NCBI GenBank assembly: GCA_958295835.1
Contig: OY282378.1
Location: 947,001 to 1,011,000 of the forward strand
Direction: 5' to 3'
DNA length: 64,000 bases
From: an uncultured Gammaproteobacteria bacterium
GTDB lineage: Bacteria > Pseudomonadota > Gammaproteobacteria > HK1
Every line of letters starts with the position of its first letter. Position 1 is the first letter of the stretch. The notes under the pieces were generated by a model. It did no database searches, was not told the DNA's origin, and saw only the letters and a program-made list of their open reading frames with translations. A program made the position numbers and the translations under genes. Shown here piece by piece: positions 1 to 9,377 of the stretch.

Positions 1-1
1 C

Positions 2-826
2 CGGCCATACGGCCGATCCGCGCTGCTCATCGGACTGCTCTGGTTCCTGGTATGCCTCTCGCCGACGCTGGGATTCGTGGACCATCCCTCCCTCCACATG
101 TCCCTCGCGTGGTCGCGGTACCGCTACCTGGCGTCGCTGGGTCCGTGGGCGCTGGCGGTGGGAGCCGGGCTGGCGGCTCTGCACCACATGTCGCGGCAGC
201 CGCGCAGGCTTCCCCGCGCGCTCGGGCGGGGCGCCTTGCGCGGCCTCGGCCTGGCGGCCCTGCTGACCGCCGGCCTCACCACCGCGCGCTTCTCCATCCT
301 CTTCTCCAACGACGCCACGTGGTTCCAGCACCTCGCCCGTCATGCGCCCGCCTCCGACTGGCTCGCGAGCCACTTCGTCAACGCGCTCATCCGCGCCGGC
401 CATACCGAGCGGGCGCTGCGCGTCGCCGAGACGCGCTTCCTCTCCGATCCCTCCCGCTTGCGCTATCGCCGCGACCGGGCCATTGCCCGCATGGCCGCGG
501 GACGGCGCGACGAGGCCCGCGCGGACTTCCGGGCGCTCGTCTCGCTTCTCGACCGGGATCCGGGCCTGATCCCCCGCCCCCCCTGCGTCTCCCCCCGCAC
601 CTTGGCCGGATACTGGCCGCTGGAGCGGGACGATCTGCATCTCATCTATTTCAACTACGGCATCCTGCTGTCCGAGCTCGACCGCCCGTTCGAAGCGCGG
701 GACATGTTCTTCCGGGCCCGGCAGGTACACCCCGGACCCGGCGATGTCTGGGTCTTCCGCGCCGATCCGCCGATCGTGGCCGTCGGCCCGCCTGCCGGCT
801 CCGGGGGGCGAGAGTGTGCGCCGTAG
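2..826 (+). CDS. C-terminal part of a TMTC-like polytopic membrane protein (partial at window edge)
   Basis: The frame is open from the first bases, so the 5' end lies outside the window. The visible part has two hydrophobic segments, then a lumenal or periplasmic-type signature ending in RYRYLASLGP, which resembles the HFQYLASIGP block of TMTC/O-mannosyltransferase-type (GT-C plus TPR) membrane proteins. After this comes a helical, TPR-like tail (paired motifs such as RALRVAETRFLSDPSRLRYR and LSELDRPFEARDMFFRARQV). That combination, membrane domain followed by TPR, matches the family order. The first internal ATG (77) is not a credible start because homology begins upstream of it. The substrate cannot be read from this fragment. 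Confidence 0.6.
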   Translation, partial: RPYGRSALLIGLLWFLVCLSPTLGFVDHPSLHMSLAWSRYRYLASLGPWALAVGAGLAALHHMSRQPRRLPRALGRGALRGLGLAALLTAGLTTARFSILFSNDATWFQHLARHAPASDWLASHFVNALIRAGHTERALRVAETRFLSDPSRLRYRRDRAIARMAAGRRDEARADFRALVSLLDRDPGLIPRPPCVSPRTLAGYWPLERDDLHLIYFNYGILLSELDRPFEARDMFFRARQVHPGPGDVWVFRADPPIVAVGPPAGSGGRECAP

Positions 827-828
827 AC

Positions 829-950
829 CGGGAATTCCCGCCCCAGTCCGAACATGTCCCGTGAATCGCCGGGATCGGATGCCCGGGTCGTCAGGGAGGC
901 CGGGAATTCCCGCTCATCCGGTCCGTGTCCGGGTATCGGCGGGAGTTGCC
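829..950. repeat. REP-like palindromic intergenic repeats
   Basis: The gap before the ETF-QO gene holds GGGAATTCCCGC twice (829-842 and 902-913) and the opposite-sense 13-mer GGCGGGAGTTGCC at 938-950, so the last two can pair as a hairpin. The same motif family recurs at 33492-33503 (GCAATTCCCGCC), 59176-59212 (hairpin) and 59307-59319 (GGCGGGAATTGCC). Multi-copy, palindromic and confined to intergenic DNA, it looks like a REP-type element. No RAYT transposase is in the window. Confidence 0.5.
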
Positions 951-1041
951 GGGCTGCCGCAGACTGACTTGCGCCCCTTGCGGCAGCGCGAAGACAATGC
1001 CCACGACAGATGCTCGTCGCGGACGTGGAGGAGATGGGGAC

Positions 1042-2694
1042 GTGGAACGCGAGTCGATGGAGTTCGACGTCGTCATCGTCGGGGCGGGGCCGTCGGGGCT
1101 CTCCACCGCGATCCGGCTGAGGCAGCTCTGCGCGGAGCACGACTCGGACCTCTCGGTGTGCATCGTCGAGAAGGGGTCCGAGGTCGGGGCCCACATCCTC
1201 TCCGGCGCGGTGCTGGAGCCGCGCTCGCTGGAAGAGCTGTTCCCGGACTGGAAGGAGCGCGGGGCGCCGCTCCATACCCCCGCGCGGGAGGATCGGTTCC
1301 TCTTTCTGACCAGGGGCGGCGCGGTACGGCTGCCGACTCCCCCCCAGATGCACAACGACGGCAATTACATCATCAGCCTCGGGAACCTGTGCCGCTGGCT
1401 GGGTGAGCAGGCGGAGGCGCTCGACGTCTCGATCTTCCCGGGCTTCCCCGCCGCCGAGGTGCTCTACCACGAGGACGGCACGGTCAGGGGGGTCGCGACC
1501 CGCGACATGGGGATCGGACGCGACGGGCAGCCGAAAGGGAGCTTCGAGCCGGGCGTCGAGCTGCACGCGCGGGCCACCGTCTTCGCCGAGGGCTGCCGCG
1601 GCCACCTGACCAAGGCGCTGTTCGAGCGCTTCGATCTCCGCGCCGGCGTCGACCCGCAGACCTACGGCATCGGCATCAAGGAGCTGTGGGAGATCGAGCC
1701 GGCCCGGCACGAGCCGGGGCTGATCGTGCACACCCTCGGATGGCCGCTCGACCGCTCGACCTACGGCGGCTCGTTCCTCTACCACCTCGAAGACCACCAG
1801 ATCGCGGTGGGATTCGTGGTCGGCCTCGACTACGCCAATCCGCATCTCAGCCCCTTCGATGAGTTCCAGCGGTTCAAGACCCACCCGAAGATCCGTCCCA
1901 CGTTCGAGGGCGGGCGACGGATCGCCTACGGCGCGCGCGCGATCAGCGAAGGCGGCCTCCAGTCGATCCCGAGGCTCACGTTCCCGGGCGGGCTGCTGGT
2001 GGGGGACACCGCCGGATTCCTCAACGTCCCGAAGATCAAGGGGACCCATACCGCGATGAAGTCCGGGATCACCGCGGCGGAGGCGATCTTCGACGCGCTG
2101 AACGGCGCGGCCCCGGAGGCCGCGGCTTCCGGAGCCGGCGCGGTGGAGATCGCCGATTACCGCCCCCGCCTCGAAGGCACCTGGCTCTGGGACGAGCTGC
2201 ACCGCGTGCGCAACCTGCGTCCGTCGTTCCGCTGGGGGCTGTGGGGCGGGATGCTCTACTCGGGGCTCGACACGTACCTGTTGCGCGGCCGGGCGCCGTG
2301 GACGCTCCACCACCATCCCGACCACACCACGCTCGAGCGGGCCTCGGAATGCCCGCGCATCGAGTATCCGAAGCCCGACGGTGTCGTGAGCTTCGACCGG
2401 AACTCCTCGGTCTTCCTCTCCAATACGAACCACGAGGAGGACCAGCCGGTGCATCTCACCCTGAAGGACGATTCGGCGCCGATCACGGTCAACCTCGCCG
2501 AGTACGACGCGCCCGAGCAGCGCTACTGTCCGGCGGGCGTGTACGAGATCGTGCGTGAGGAAGGGGGACCGAGGCTGCAAATCAACGCGCAGAATTGCGT
2601 GCACTGCAAGACGTGCGACATCAAGGACCCGACGCAGAACATCCACTGGATCGCCCCGGAAGGCGGCGGGGGCCCGAACTATCCGAACATGTAG
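1042..2694 (+). CDS. etfD: Electron transfer flavoprotein-ubiquinone oxidoreductase (ETF-QO)
   Basis: This inner-membrane-associated FAD/4Fe-4S enzyme passes electrons from reduced ETF to ubiquinone and so links acyl-CoA dehydrogenases to respiration. Near the N-terminus is the FAD-binding motif [16 protein letters not shown]; the middle has the quinone-binding/membrane segment typical of the family; the C-terminus is a ferredoxin domain with CPAGVYEIV and [12 protein letters not shown] supplying the cluster cysteines. The GTG at 1042 is chosen because GGAGGAG (1027-1033) sits 8 bases upstream; the ATG at 1057 is an alternative. The length (550 aa) matches bacterial ETF-QO. The acyl-CoA dehydrogenase directly downstream is a natural electron source. 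etfA and etfB are not in the window. Confidence 0.95.
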   Translation: MERESMEFDVVIVGAGPSGLSTAIRLRQLCAEHDSDLSVCIVEKGSEVGAHILSGAVLEPRSLEELFPDWKERGAPLHTPAREDRFLFLTRGGAVRLPTPPQMHNDGNYIISLGNLCRWLGEQAEALDVSIFPGFPAAEVLYHEDGTVRGVATRDMGIGRDGQPKGSFEPGVELHARATVFAEGCRGHLTKALFERFDLRAGVDPQTYGIGIKELWEIEPARHEPGLIVHTLGWPLDRSTYGGSFLYHLEDHQIAVGFVVGLDYANPHLSPFDEFQRFKTHPKIRPTFEGGRRIAYGARAISEGGLQSIPRLTFPGGLLVGDTAGFLNVPKIKGTHTAMKSGITAAEAIFDALNGAAPEAAASGAGAVEIADYRPRLEGTWLWDELHRVRNLRPSFRWGLWGGMLYSGLDTYLLRGRAPWTLHHHPDHTTLERASECPRIEYPKPDGVVSFDRNSSVFLSNTNHEEDQPVHLTLKDDSAPITVNLAEYDAPEQRYCPAGVYEIVREEGGPRLQINAQNCVHCKTCDIKDPTQNIHWIAPEGGGGPNYPNM

Positions 2695-2795
2695 CTCCCA
2701 ACCCGGCATAGCCGGAACCAAACGCCGGTTGGCGGAAAAATCTTCGTCGTTTTGTCGGAGATTTCACGGATAAGGGACTAAGGAGGTCACGGCAG

Positions 2796-4583
2796 ATGGC
2801 AACGTATCAGGCACCGCTGAGGGACATGAAGTTCGTGCTGCACGAGCTCCTCGACGCCGAGCGGGAGTTCGCGGCGCTGCCCGGATTCGAGGAGGTGACC
2901 CGGGACCTGATCGACCCGGTGCTCGAAGAGGCGGCGAAGCTCTGCGAGAACGTGGTGTTCCCGCTCAACCGGACCGGGGACCAGGAAGGCTGCACCTTCG
3001 AGGATGGGACGGTGCGCACCCCGAGCGGGTTCCGCGACGCCTACCGCACGTTCGTCGAGGGCGGTTGGAACGGACTGTCGTGCAACCCGGAGTTCGGCGG
3101 GCAGGGACTGCCCGGCACCCTCAGCGTATTCGTCGAGGAGATGCTGCAATCGGCGAACCTGGCCTTCGCGCTCTATCCGGGCCTGACCCACGGCGCCTGC
3201 ATCGCGGTCGACAAGCACGCCGACGAAGATCTGCGCCGGCGCTACCTGCCCAAGCTCGTCGAGGGGACCTGGTCCGGCGTCATGTGCCTCACGGAGTCCC
3301 ACTGCGGCACCGACCTCGGGCTGCTGCGCACGCGCGCCGAGCCGGCCGGCGAGGGGCGCTACCGGGTCACCGGCACCAAGATCTTCATCACCGGCGGCGA
3401 GCAGGACCTGAGCGAGAACATCGTCCACCTCGTGCTCGCCCGGCTGCCGGACGCGCCCGCCGGGGTGAAGGGCATCAGCATGCTCCTCGTGCCGAAGTTC
3501 GTCGCCGGGGAGGACGGCTCGCTCGGGGAGCGCAACGCGGTCTCCTGCGGCTCGATCGAGCACAAGATGGGGATCCGGGGCGCGAGCACCTGCGTGATGA
3601 ACTACGACGGCGCGATCGGCTACCTGATCGGCGAGCCGCACCGCGGGCTTCAGGCGATGTTCTCGATGATGAACTACGAACGCATCATGGTCGGGCAGCA
3701 GGGGCTGTCGCTGGCCGAGGTCGCGTACCAGAACGCGGCCGACTACGCCCGCGAGCGGCTCCAGGGCCGCAGCCTCAAGGGTCCGGTCGCGCCGGACCTG
3801 CCCGCCGACCCGATCATCGTCCACCCCGACGTGAGGCGGATGCTGCTCGCCACCCGCGCGTACAACGAAGGCGCCCGCGCGCTGATCGCGTGGACCTCCC
3901 TGCAGATCGACCGCTCGACGCGCCACCCGGATCCGTCGGTCCGCGAGGCCGCCGCGGACGTCGTCGGGCTGATGATCCCGGTCATCAAGGCGTTCTTCAC
4001 CGACTACGGCTTCGAGGGCTGCCACCAGTGCCAGCAGGTGTTCGGCGGCCATGGCTACATCGCGGAGTGGGGCATGGAGCAGCTCGTGCGCGACGCCCGC
4101 ATCGCGCAGATCTACGAAGGGGCGAACGGGATCCACGCGCTCGACCTCGCCGGCCGGAAGCTCGCGATGAACGGCGGGCGGGCGATCCGGGCGTACATCG
4201 GGTCGGTGTCGGCGTTCATCGCCGAGCGTCGCAAGGTCCCTGGGCTCGATGAGTTCCTCGACCCGCTCGCGGCGGCGCTCGCGCGGCTCACCGAGGCCAC
4301 GCAGTGGTTGAACGAGGCGGCGAGGCGGGACCCGGACGAGATCGGCGCCGCGTCCTACGACTATCTCCGGCTGTTCGCGCTCGTCGCGTTCGGACGGATG
4401 TGGGCCGAGAGCGCGCAGATCGCGCTGGCGAAGCAGGAGGGGGACAACTCCGGCTTCTACCGCGCAAAGCTCGCCACCGCGAGGTTCTTCGTCCGGCGCC
4501 TCCTGCCCAACACCGCCTCGCTGCTCACGACGTTGCGCGCGGGCGCGGACACGGTGATGGCGCTGGAAGCCGAGGCGTTCTGA
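2796..4583 (+). CDS. Acyl-CoA dehydrogenase, DmdC-like family
   Basis: FAD-dependent alpha,beta-dehydrogenation of an acyl-CoA, feeding electrons to ETF and then to the adjacent ETF-QO. At 595 aa it is longer than classical short-chain enzymes: it has the N-terminal extension (YQAPLRDMKFVLHELLD) and extra C-terminal domain found in the DmdC/FadE-like group that includes 3-methylmercaptopropionyl-CoA dehydrogenase. The catalytic region IYEGANGIHALDLAGRKL and the FAD-contact block CLTESHCGTDLG are intact. A strong ribosome site, AAGGAGG (2780-2786), fixes the ATG at 2796. The true acyl chain (fatty, branched or methylthio) cannot be decided from sequence alone. Confidence 0.93.
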   Translation: MATYQAPLRDMKFVLHELLDAEREFAALPGFEEVTRDLIDPVLEEAAKLCENVVFPLNRTGDQEGCTFEDGTVRTPSGFRDAYRTFVEGGWNGLSCNPEFGGQGLPGTLSVFVEEMLQSANLAFALYPGLTHGACIAVDKHADEDLRRRYLPKLVEGTWSGVMCLTESHCGTDLGLLRTRAEPAGEGRYRVTGTKIFITGGEQDLSENIVHLVLARLPDAPAGVKGISMLLVPKFVAGEDGSLGERNAVSCGSIEHKMGIRGASTCVMNYDGAIGYLIGEPHRGLQAMFSMMNYERIMVGQQGLSLAEVAYQNAADYARERLQGRSLKGPVAPDLPADPIIVHPDVRRMLLATRAYNEGARALIAWTSLQIDRSTRHPDPSVREAAADVVGLMIPVIKAFFTDYGFEGCHQCQQVFGGHGYIAEWGMEQLVRDARIAQIYEGANGIHALDLAGRKLAMNGGRAIRAYIGSVSAFIAERRKVPGLDEFLDPLAAALARLTEATQWLNEAARRDPDEIGAASYDYLRLFALVAFGRMWAESAQIALAKQEGDNSGFYRAKLATARFFVRRLLPNTASLLTTLRAGADTVMALEAEAF

Positions 4584-4608
4584 GCCCGCGGGCCACCGGG
4601 CGGGACCG

Positions 4609-5535
4609 ATGTATCTCGTCAGCGGGGAAGCTCTCTTCGACTGCTTCGTCGATGACGGGCCGGACGCGGATCATGCGCACATCAACGCGATCATGGGCGG
4701 TGCGCCGTTCAACGTCGCGCGGGGGATCGTACGTCTCGGCGGCAAGGCAACGTTCTTCGGCGGTATTTCGACCGATCCGCTGGGCCGAAGGATTCGCCGC
4801 ATCCTCGACTCCGAGGGCGTCGGCACGGAATACGTGGTCGACGTGGCGGCGCCGACTCCGCTGAGTGTCGTCGCCACCGATCCGCGAGGGGAGCCGAGCT
4901 ACGTCTTCTACAATCAGGGAACCGCAGAGTGTGCGCTTACCCGTCGATCGAACCCCGCGCTTGATGAGCGTATCACCGGCCTTCACTTCGGATCGTACAC
5001 CCTGGTGGCGGAGCCGACCGCCGACGCCCTGGCGGCCCTGGCCTCGGCTCAGCGCGATCGGTTCATTTCCGTGGACCCGAACGTGCGCCCCGCGATCGTC
5101 CCGGACATGCGGGAGTGGCGACGGCGGGTGGAGGCGATGGTGGCGCTCGCCAACCTGGTCAAGGCCAGCCGAGAGGATCTCGAAACGTTGTATCCGTCGA
5201 AGGCAGTCGAGGGGATCGCGCGGCGTTGGCTGGATTCGGGCCCCGACCTCGTGGTCGTGACCGGCGGAGCGGCGCCGGTGCAGGCGTACCGCAGGGGCGA
5301 GCGGGTGGAGCATGTTCCCCCCGTGATCGCGGTGGTGGACATGGTTGGGGCCGGCGACACGTTCCAGGCCGCGCTGCTTGCAAGGATCGCGGAGCTCGGT
5401 CCCCCGGCGGACGTGGTCTCGGAGCTGCGCGGCTGCGCGCTCCGGGAGACCCTCGCATTCGCCGCCGCCGCCGCCGCGCTCACATGCCAGCGCCGGGGTG
5501 CCGGCGCTCCGGCGAGGAAGGAGTTGGTCGTCTGA
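4609..5535 (+). CDS. PfkB-family carbohydrate kinase (fructokinase-like)
   Basis: A ribokinase-fold sugar kinase of 308 aa that phosphorylates a monosaccharide with ATP. The N-terminal PfkB signature is seen as GGAPFNVARGIVRLGGKATF, and the C-terminal signature as VGAGDTFQAALLARI, in which the Asp is the catalytic base and the GAGD turn forms the anion hole. It begins 25 bases after the acyl-CoA dehydrogenase stop. Directly downstream is a decayed sugar ABC permease, so the kinase is probably a survivor of a sugar-uptake operon. Specificity for fructose, ribose or another sugar is not determined. Confidence 0.88.
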   Translation: MYLVSGEALFDCFVDDGPDADHAHINAIMGGAPFNVARGIVRLGGKATFFGGISTDPLGRRIRRILDSEGVGTEYVVDVAAPTPLSVVATDPRGEPSYVFYNQGTAECALTRRSNPALDERITGLHFGSYTLVAEPTADALAALASAQRDRFISVDPNVRPAIVPDMREWRRRVEAMVALANLVKASREDLETLYPSKAVEGIARRWLDSGPDLVVVTGGAAPVQAYRRGERVEHVPPVIAVVDMVGAGDTFQAALLARIAELGPPADVVSELRGCALRETLAFAAAAAALTCQRRGAGAPARKELVV

Positions 5536-5558
5536 ATCAGTCGGCAGATCCCGGCGCA

Positions 5559-5917
5559 TGCCGGTCCACCTCAGCCTGCACGATACCCTGACCGAGCTGA
5601 TCCTGTCCGCGATACCGAGTGCGTTCGGTACTTTCCTGATGCGACAATGCTACCTGTGCGTCCCCTCCGGGCTGGAGGAAGCCATGATCATCGACGGCGC
5701 AATCCAGCGGCAGGTTTACCGGAAGATCGGCTTCCCGCCGGGCACCACGGGGATGGTGGTGATCGGCATCGTCGCGCTGAGGGACTGCAAGATGACCGGC
5801 AGCAGACCGGTCGTGCTCGCGGGCATCGTGCTTTCCACCATACCTGCACTGCTTCCTCTGCCTTTTCGGTCAGGAATACCTGGTCGAGGGGTCCCTGCCG
5901 GAGGTATGAAAGGCTGA
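5559..5917 (+). pseudogene. Relic of a MalG-type sugar ABC transporter permease
   Basis: Translation in the frame ending at the TGA at 5915-5917 gives pieces in the right order for a carbohydrate ABC permease of the MalG type: LILSAIPSAFGTFLMRQ, then the EAA-loop-like block VPSGLEEAMIIDGA, then VLAGIVLSTIPALL, and a final VPAGGMKG. The usual central membrane segments between the EAA loop and VLAGIVLSTIPALL are collapsed. Just before the end the expected QEYLVEG is present, but in a different frame, so a frameshift separates it from VPAGGMKG. The 5' two thirds are missing. With the sugar kinase upstream this marks a dismantled sugar-uptake locus. Confidence 0.7.
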
Positions 5918-6894
5918 TGAAGATCCTGTTCGCCGACGTGTTCCCGCCGCCGCGGCTCGAACGGCTGCGCGGCGAGGGCCACGAGTGCCGGTACGCGCCT
6001 GCCCTCACCGGCGACGATCTCCCCGGCGCGGTGCCCGGATTCGAGGCGCTCGTCGTGCGCAGCACCCGGATCGGCGCGGCGGCGCTGGAAGCCGGCGATT
6101 CGCTGAAGCTCGTCGTGCGGGCGGGAGCGGGCACCAACACCATCGATACCGGGCGCGCGAGAGAGCTGTGCATCGACGTATGCAACGTGCCGGGCGCGAA
6201 CGCGCTGGCGGTGGCCGAGCTGACGCTGGGGCTGATCATCTCGGCGGATCGCTGGATCCCGGACAACGTGGCGGATCTGCGAAACGGGGCGTGGAACAAG
6301 AAACGCTACTCCAGGGCCCGCGGGCTGTTCGGGCGTTCGCTCGGGGTGGTGGGGGCCGGGGCGATCGGGCTCGCGGTCGCCGAACGCGCGGCGGCGTTCG
6401 GGATGCGGATCCTGGTGCTCGCGAGCCCGCGGCGCGGAGACGCCGTCCGCGCGCGCCTCGCCGCACTCCGGGCGACGGAGCTGCCGTCACTCGGGGAGCT
6501 TGCCGAGAAGAGCGACTTCCTCACCCTGCACGTGCCCGGTGGAGCGCGGACCGCGGGACTCGTCAATCGCGACATCCTGGCGCGCATGCGTCCGGGCGCG
6601 ATCCTCGTCAACACCTCGCGCTCGGACGTCATCGACGAGCCGGCGCTGATCGAGGCGCTGGACACGCAGGGGATCCGCGCCGTCGTCGACGTATTCGACG
6701 GTGAGCCGGCGAGCGGCGAGGCCCGGTTCGACAGCCCCCTTGCCCGGCATCCGCACGTATACGGGACACACCATATCGGCGCGTCCACCGAACAGGCGCA
6801 GCTCGCGGTCGCGGATGGGGTGGCCAGCGTCATCGCCGCCTTCGTCGATGGTAAGGTGATCAACTGCGTGAACGCGGCGCCGAACGCCGCCTGA
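5917..6894 (+). CDS. D-3-phosphoglycerate dehydrogenase-like 2-hydroxyacid dehydrogenase
   Basis: NAD-dependent dehydrogenase of the SerA family, 325 aa, with no C-terminal ACT domain. The Rossmann motif is GVVGAGAIGLAVAERAAAFG; the catalytic Arg is in VNTSRSDVIDEPAL, the Glu in VVDVFDGEP and the His in GTHHIGAST. The ATG at 5917 overlaps the stop of the permease relic by one base (TGATG). SerC starts 13 bases after the stop, so this enzyme most likely makes 3-phosphohydroxypyruvate, the first committed step to serine. A role as another 2-hydroxyacid dehydrogenase is possible but the context argues for serine synthesis. Confidence 0.88.
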   Translation: MKILFADVFPPPRLERLRGEGHECRYAPALTGDDLPGAVPGFEALVVRSTRIGAAALEAGDSLKLVVRAGAGTNTIDTGRARELCIDVCNVPGANALAVAELTLGLIISADRWIPDNVADLRNGAWNKKRYSRARGLFGRSLGVVGAGAIGLAVAERAAAFGMRILVLASPRRGDAVRARLAALRATELPSLGELAEKSDFLTLHVPGGARTAGLVNRDILARMRPGAILVNTSRSDVIDEPALIEALDTQGIRAVVDVFDGEPASGEARFDSPLARHPHVYGTHHIGASTEQAQLAVADGVASVIAAFVDGKVINCVNAAPNAA

Positions 6895-6907
6895 ATGGAA
6901 CGGGGCG

Positions 6908-7993
6908 ATGTCGAATCGAAAGCACAACTTCTGCGCGGGGCCGTGCACCCTGCCCATCGGCGTGCTCGAAGAGATGCGCGACGAATTCCTGGACCACCAC
7001 GGAGCGGGCCTCTCGCTCATCGAGATGAGCCACCGTGCGGCGGAGTACGACGCGGTCCACCAGGAAGCGAGGCGCCTGGCGCTGGAGGTGTTCGGGGCGC
7101 CGGAGGATTTCGACGTGCTGTTCATCCAGGGCGGCGCAATCCTGCAGTTCGGCATGGTGGCGATGAACCTGCTCGGTCCGGGCCGATGCGCGGGCTACGT
7201 GAACACCGGGGCGTGGGCGAAGGGCGCGATCGCCGACGCCCGGCACTACGGCGAGATCTACACCGCCTGGGACGGCGCGGCCGATGGGTATGCACGCACC
7301 CCGGACGACTCCGAGATCGAGGTGCGGACCGGGACGCGCTATCTCCACGTCACGTCCAACGAGACCATCGGCGGGATCCGCTTCCCCGAGTTCCCCGTGG
7401 TGGACGTGCCGCTGGTCGCGGACATGTCCTCGGAGCTGATGGCGCGGCGCATTCCCTGGGACCGGTTCGACCTCGTCTACGGCGGCGTGCAGAAGAATCT
7501 CGGCCCCGCCGGGATGGCGATGGTCTTCATCCGGAAGTCGATCGCGACGCCGGCCAACGAGTCCATCGCCCGCTACCTGCGCTACGACGTCCACCTCGAC
7601 AAGGAATCCCTGTTCAACACCCCTCCGATGTTCACCATCGCGATGGTCGGCAAGGTGCTGAAGTGGATGAAGGACAAGGGTGGCCTGGACGTCATCGAAC
7701 GCGAAGCGGCGGAGAAGGCGACGATCCTCTACCGGTGCATCGACGAGAGCGATGGCTTCTACTCCTGTCCGGTGGAGTCCGCGTCGCGTTCCCACATGAA
7801 CGTGGTGTTCCGGCTTGCGGACGAAGCGCTGGAGCGTCGTTTCCTGGCCGGGGCGGAGTCCGCGGATCTGCTCAACCTCAAGGGCCATCGCAGCGTGGGG
7901 GGGTGCCGGGCGAGCATCTACAACGCGATGCCGCACGACGGGGTCGAAGCGCTCGCGGACTTCATGCACCGGTTCCGCACCGGGCGCCGGTAA
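6908..7993 (+). CDS. serC: Phosphoserine aminotransferase
   Basis: PLP enzyme (361 aa) that converts 3-phosphohydroxypyruvate and glutamate to O-phosphoserine. The N-terminal FCAGPCTLP block and the PLP-lysine region YGGVQKNLGPAGM are typical of SerC, as is the C-terminal KGHRSVGGCRASIYNAM block that contacts substrate phosphate. It sits in a tight cluster with a SerA-like gene upstream and a DUF1015 gene 30 bases downstream, consistent with one serine-biosynthesis transcript. No classical phosphoserine phosphatase (serB) is visible in the window. Confidence 0.95.
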   Translation: MSNRKHNFCAGPCTLPIGVLEEMRDEFLDHHGAGLSLIEMSHRAAEYDAVHQEARRLALEVFGAPEDFDVLFIQGGAILQFGMVAMNLLGPGRCAGYVNTGAWAKGAIADARHYGEIYTAWDGAADGYARTPDDSEIEVRTGTRYLHVTSNETIGGIRFPEFPVVDVPLVADMSSELMARRIPWDRFDLVYGGVQKNLGPAGMAMVFIRKSIATPANESIARYLRYDVHLDKESLFNTPPMFTIAMVGKVLKWMKDKGGLDVIEREAAEKATILYRCIDESDGFYSCPVESASRSHMNVVFRLADEALERRFLAGAESADLLNLKGHRSVGGCRASIYNAMPHDGVEALADFMHRFRTGRR

Positions 7994-8023
7994 GCCACCC
8001 GACGGGGCGCAAGGGCCGGGCGC

Positions 8024-9250
8024 GTGGCCTTCATCCACCCGTTCGAGGGCTACCTCTTGGCGGCGGAGCGCGCCGGCGCGGTCGTCGCACCGTTGTACGA
8101 CTCCCTGACCGCCGATGAACGGCGCCGGTACGCCGACGCCCACCCCGACAACTACCTGAACGCGATGCGCACCGCCGAGGAGCTCGCATCGGATCCCGCG
8201 TCCGATCTGCCCGCGCTCCTCGACCGGAATGCGAGTTACGTGCGCCGGTGCATCGACGACGGGACGTTCCTCGCGCAGCCGCCGTGCGTGTTCGTGTACC
8301 GGCTCGCCTGCCCCGGCCACGTGCAGCACGGCGTCGTGGCGGAGATGCCGATCGGCGCCTACCTGGACGGCCGGATCAAGCGCCACGAGCTGACCCGCGT
8401 CGCGCGCGAAGACGCGCTCGCCGGGTACATCGACCACGTCCGCGCGGCATCGAGCCCGGTGTGCCTGGCCTATCGAGCCGACGACGGGATCCGGGAGCGG
8501 GTCGATGCCGCCACCCGCTCGCGCGCCGGCCTCTCCCATACCTCGGCGGACGGGGTCGAGCACGACGTCTGGATGCTCGACGGGGCGGATGCGAGCGCGT
8601 TGATCGCCGCGTTCGACCGGGTGTCGACCGCGTACCTCACCGACGGGCACCACCGGTGCGCCGCGATGGCCAGGTTCTCGGCGTTCGGCGCGGGCGCCCG
8701 GCTGCTCGTCGCCCTCTTTCCCGACGACGAGCTGCGGATCCTGCCCTACCACCGCGTGGTGAGCGATCTCGGTTCGCATACGGCGGAATCCTTCATTGCC
8801 CGCCTCGCCGAGGACTTCACCGTGGAGCGGTTGCCGGACGGTGAGCCCGACGCGGCCCGGCCGCGGGCGCGAGGTGAGTGTGCGGTCCACGTCGACGGCG
8901 GCTGGTTCCGCTTCCGGCTCGCCGGCGGCGAGGCATCGGGGCCGGATCCGGTGGCGGCGCTCGACACCGCGATGCTTCAGGCGCAAGTGCTCGGGCCGGT
9001 GTTCGGAATCACGGACCCCCGCGGCGACGAGCGTCTGGGCTACGTCGACGGCGCCGGCGGGCTGGGCGCCCTCGAGAACGCCTGCCGCGGGCAGTGGCGG
9101 GCCGCGTTCGCGCTGTACCCGACGAGCATGGGCGAGCTCGTCGCGGTCGCCGATGCCGGGGCGGTGATGCCACCGAAATCGACATGGTTCGACCCGAAGC
9201 CGCGTTCCGGATTCTTCCTCCACGATCCTCTTCGGCTGTACGAGCGCTGA
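8024..9250 (+). CDS. DUF1015 family protein linked to serine biosynthesis genes
   Basis: A 408-aa DUF1015 protein. It starts with the family-typical IHPFEGYLL and VVAPLYDSLTADERRRY, has NYLNAMRTAEEL in place of the usual serine-rich stretch, and carries the signature YLTDGHHRCAAMARF. The DGHHR motif resembles the GxHR nucleotide/phosphate-binding motif of the ParB/sulfiredoxin superfamily, which includes the free-serine kinases SerK and SbnI. The GTG at 8024 is the most upstream credible start. Gene order serA-serC-DUF1015 recurs in several bacterial groups. The biochemical role is not established; a step in phosphoserine or serine metabolism is inferred from context and the motif only. Confidence 0.85.
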   Translation: MAFIHPFEGYLLAAERAGAVVAPLYDSLTADERRRYADAHPDNYLNAMRTAEELASDPASDLPALLDRNASYVRRCIDDGTFLAQPPCVFVYRLACPGHVQHGVVAEMPIGAYLDGRIKRHELTRVAREDALAGYIDHVRAASSPVCLAYRADDGIRERVDAATRSRAGLSHTSADGVEHDVWMLDGADASALIAAFDRVSTAYLTDGHHRCAAMARFSAFGAGARLLVALFPDDELRILPYHRVVSDLGSHTAESFIARLAEDFTVERLPDGEPDAARPRARGECAVHVDGGWFRFRLAGGEASGPDPVAALDTAMLQAQVLGPVFGITDPRGDERLGYVDGAGGLGALENACRGQWRAAFALYPTSMGELVAVADAGAVMPPKSTWFDPKPRSGFFLHDPLRLYER

Positions 9251-9377
9251 CGCGGACGGGCGCCCTCGGCGGCGTCGCCACCGCCCCGGATATCCGGCAT
9301 GGAGACGGAATCCGCGTGCAGTACAGTGCGCGAGGCGGATGCGCCGCAAGGGCGATCGAGATGGTCCGGAACCGCGA

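Noticed and set aside
9251-9377. Fluoride riboswitch upstream of crcB
   Set aside because: The conserved crcB-motif core and its pseudoknot partners were not found.
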